Shown piece after piece: positions 5,824 through 6,198 of a stretch of DNA of 6,198 bases; positions within the stretch are counted from its first letter, which is position 1; each line of letters opens with the position of its first letter. A model generated the notes under the pieces. That model saw nothing but the letters and a program-made list of their open reading frames with translations. It had not been told where the DNA came from and made no database searches. The stretch is from Burkholderiales bacterium (GTDB lineage: Bacteria > Pseudomonadota > Gammaproteobacteria > Burkholderiales > SG8-41), in the NCBI GenBank assembly GCA_005800795.1, contig SYEN01000132.1, positions 1 through 6,198 of the forward strand, written 5' to 3'. The position numbers were made by a program, and so were the translations under genes.

Positions 5824-6148
5824 CGATTTCTCCACTGTTCGTTCATGTATCGGATGGTCTCATGTTGCCGCTGTTCGCGGCACGCCGCAATATCGGGCGG
5901 CCGTACGGCCAAATCTGGAACAGCGATTTTTAGTACCCTCAGCAGGGCTGACCCCTGCGGTTCCCCACGAATTTTCAATTGACCAACGCCAGCCGGCAAG
6001 TCAGCCCGTTGTTGCGCCCCATGTGATACAGCCCCAAATCTGCCCGAGCGGTGGCGCGCTAGTATGGCCACTTGGCTGGAAAAACGTTCAAAATCGAAAC
6101 GGTGCGTTGTGCGCAAGTCCCCAAAATAGGGCAACATTCAGTTAACTG
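5824..6148. other. Receptor upstream region, no supported gene, several palindromes
   Basis: I find no convincing protein-coding frame here; the open frames on either strand lack recognisable motifs. It presumably holds the receptor promoter (minus strand). A weak candidate on that strand is TTGAAC followed 19 bp later by CATACT (about 6090 to 6060). Three symmetric elements lie in the stretch before the receptor start: GCAGGG-CTGAC-CCCTGC (5942-5958), the perfect 12-bp palindrome GGCCGTACGGCC (5899-5910) and TGCCGC-TGTTC-GCGGCA (5866-5882). These may be leader hairpins or operator sites. Confidence 0.4.
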
Positions 6149-6183
6149 ACTGACGTTTGGCTCGTCTGCCCGCAAACGTCAGT
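6149..6183. repeat. Inverted repeat with 11-bp perfect arms
   Basis: ACTGACGTTTG (6149-6159) and CAAACGTCAGT (6173-6183) are exact reverse complements around a 13-bp spacer. There is no T tract on the right-hand side, so it is not a classical plus-strand terminator. It could end transcription from a gene outside the window, be a regulator site, or belong to an intergenic repeat family. The window ends 15 bp later. Confidence 0.7.
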
Positions 6184-6198
6184 GTCATCGCACCGTTC

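Noticed and set aside
5805..6137. Open minus-strand frame of 110 codons upstream of the receptor
   Set aside because: It overlaps the receptor start in another frame, has no recognisable motif and no ribosome binding site, and covers a palindrome-rich leader; more likely chance.
5795..6145. Open plus-strand frame of 116 codons at the right end
   Set aside because: It begins inside the receptor gene on the opposite strand, lacks family motifs and crosses the intergenic palindromes.
1..6198. CRISPR array, prophage, toxin-antitoxin or defence module
   Set aside because: No spaced direct repeats, integrase, transposase, phage or nuclease-type protein is visible in any frame.

Overview
The window looks like a piece of a GC-rich betaproteobacterial chromosome, probably order Burkholderiales. 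The main reason is a Bug-type (TctC-like) tripartite tricarboxylate transporter receptor, plus the C-terminal scrap of a second one; this family is greatly expanded in that group. A GC-rich third codon position and GTG starts agree with this. The species cannot be named from the sequence.

Left part (1-2416): an AT-rich segment carrying a perfect 8-bp-arm palindrome (76-93) runs straight into the last 30 codons of a Bug receptor gene (94-186), so this is a deletion or insertion scar. Convergent to it is a 204-aa membrane-anchored conserved hypothetical gene (808-194, minus). Across a 122-bp divergent intergenic region lies a two-gene operon on the plus strand: an auxin-efflux-carrier (AEC) family permease (931-1893), then, after 21 bp and a strong ribosome binding site, a small EthD-like ferredoxin-fold protein (1915-2247).

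Middle (2417-4511): a GTG-started lipoprotein with an HEDCH zinc-peptidase-like motif (2417-3415) overlaps tail-to-tail by 11 bp with a minus-strand Gfo/Idh/MocA-family oxidoreductase gene (4511-3405). The oxidoreductase frame is full length and undamaged except for one in-frame amber codon (4127-4125), where relatives usually have Gln. It also has EWP in place of the canonical EKP motif, as in Gal80-like members.

Right part (4512-6198): a tRNA gene with anticodon CAT (most likely elongator tRNA-Met) has a recognisable promoter upstream and a Rho-independent terminator downstream. After it comes an intact Bug/TctC periplasmic solute receptor on the minus strand (5823-4855), without transporter membrane genes beside it. 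Its upstream region of about 375 bp holds no gene I can support but contains several short palindromes and an 11-bp-arm inverted repeat at the window edge.

Functionally this is an ordinary accessory-metabolism neighbourhood: a small-molecule efflux carrier, a solute receptor, a sugar-type dehydrogenase relative and a cell-envelope lipoprotein. No defence system, CRISPR array or complete mobile element is visible. The items most worth checking are the single amber codon in the oxidoreductase and the receptor-gene scar next to the palindrome.
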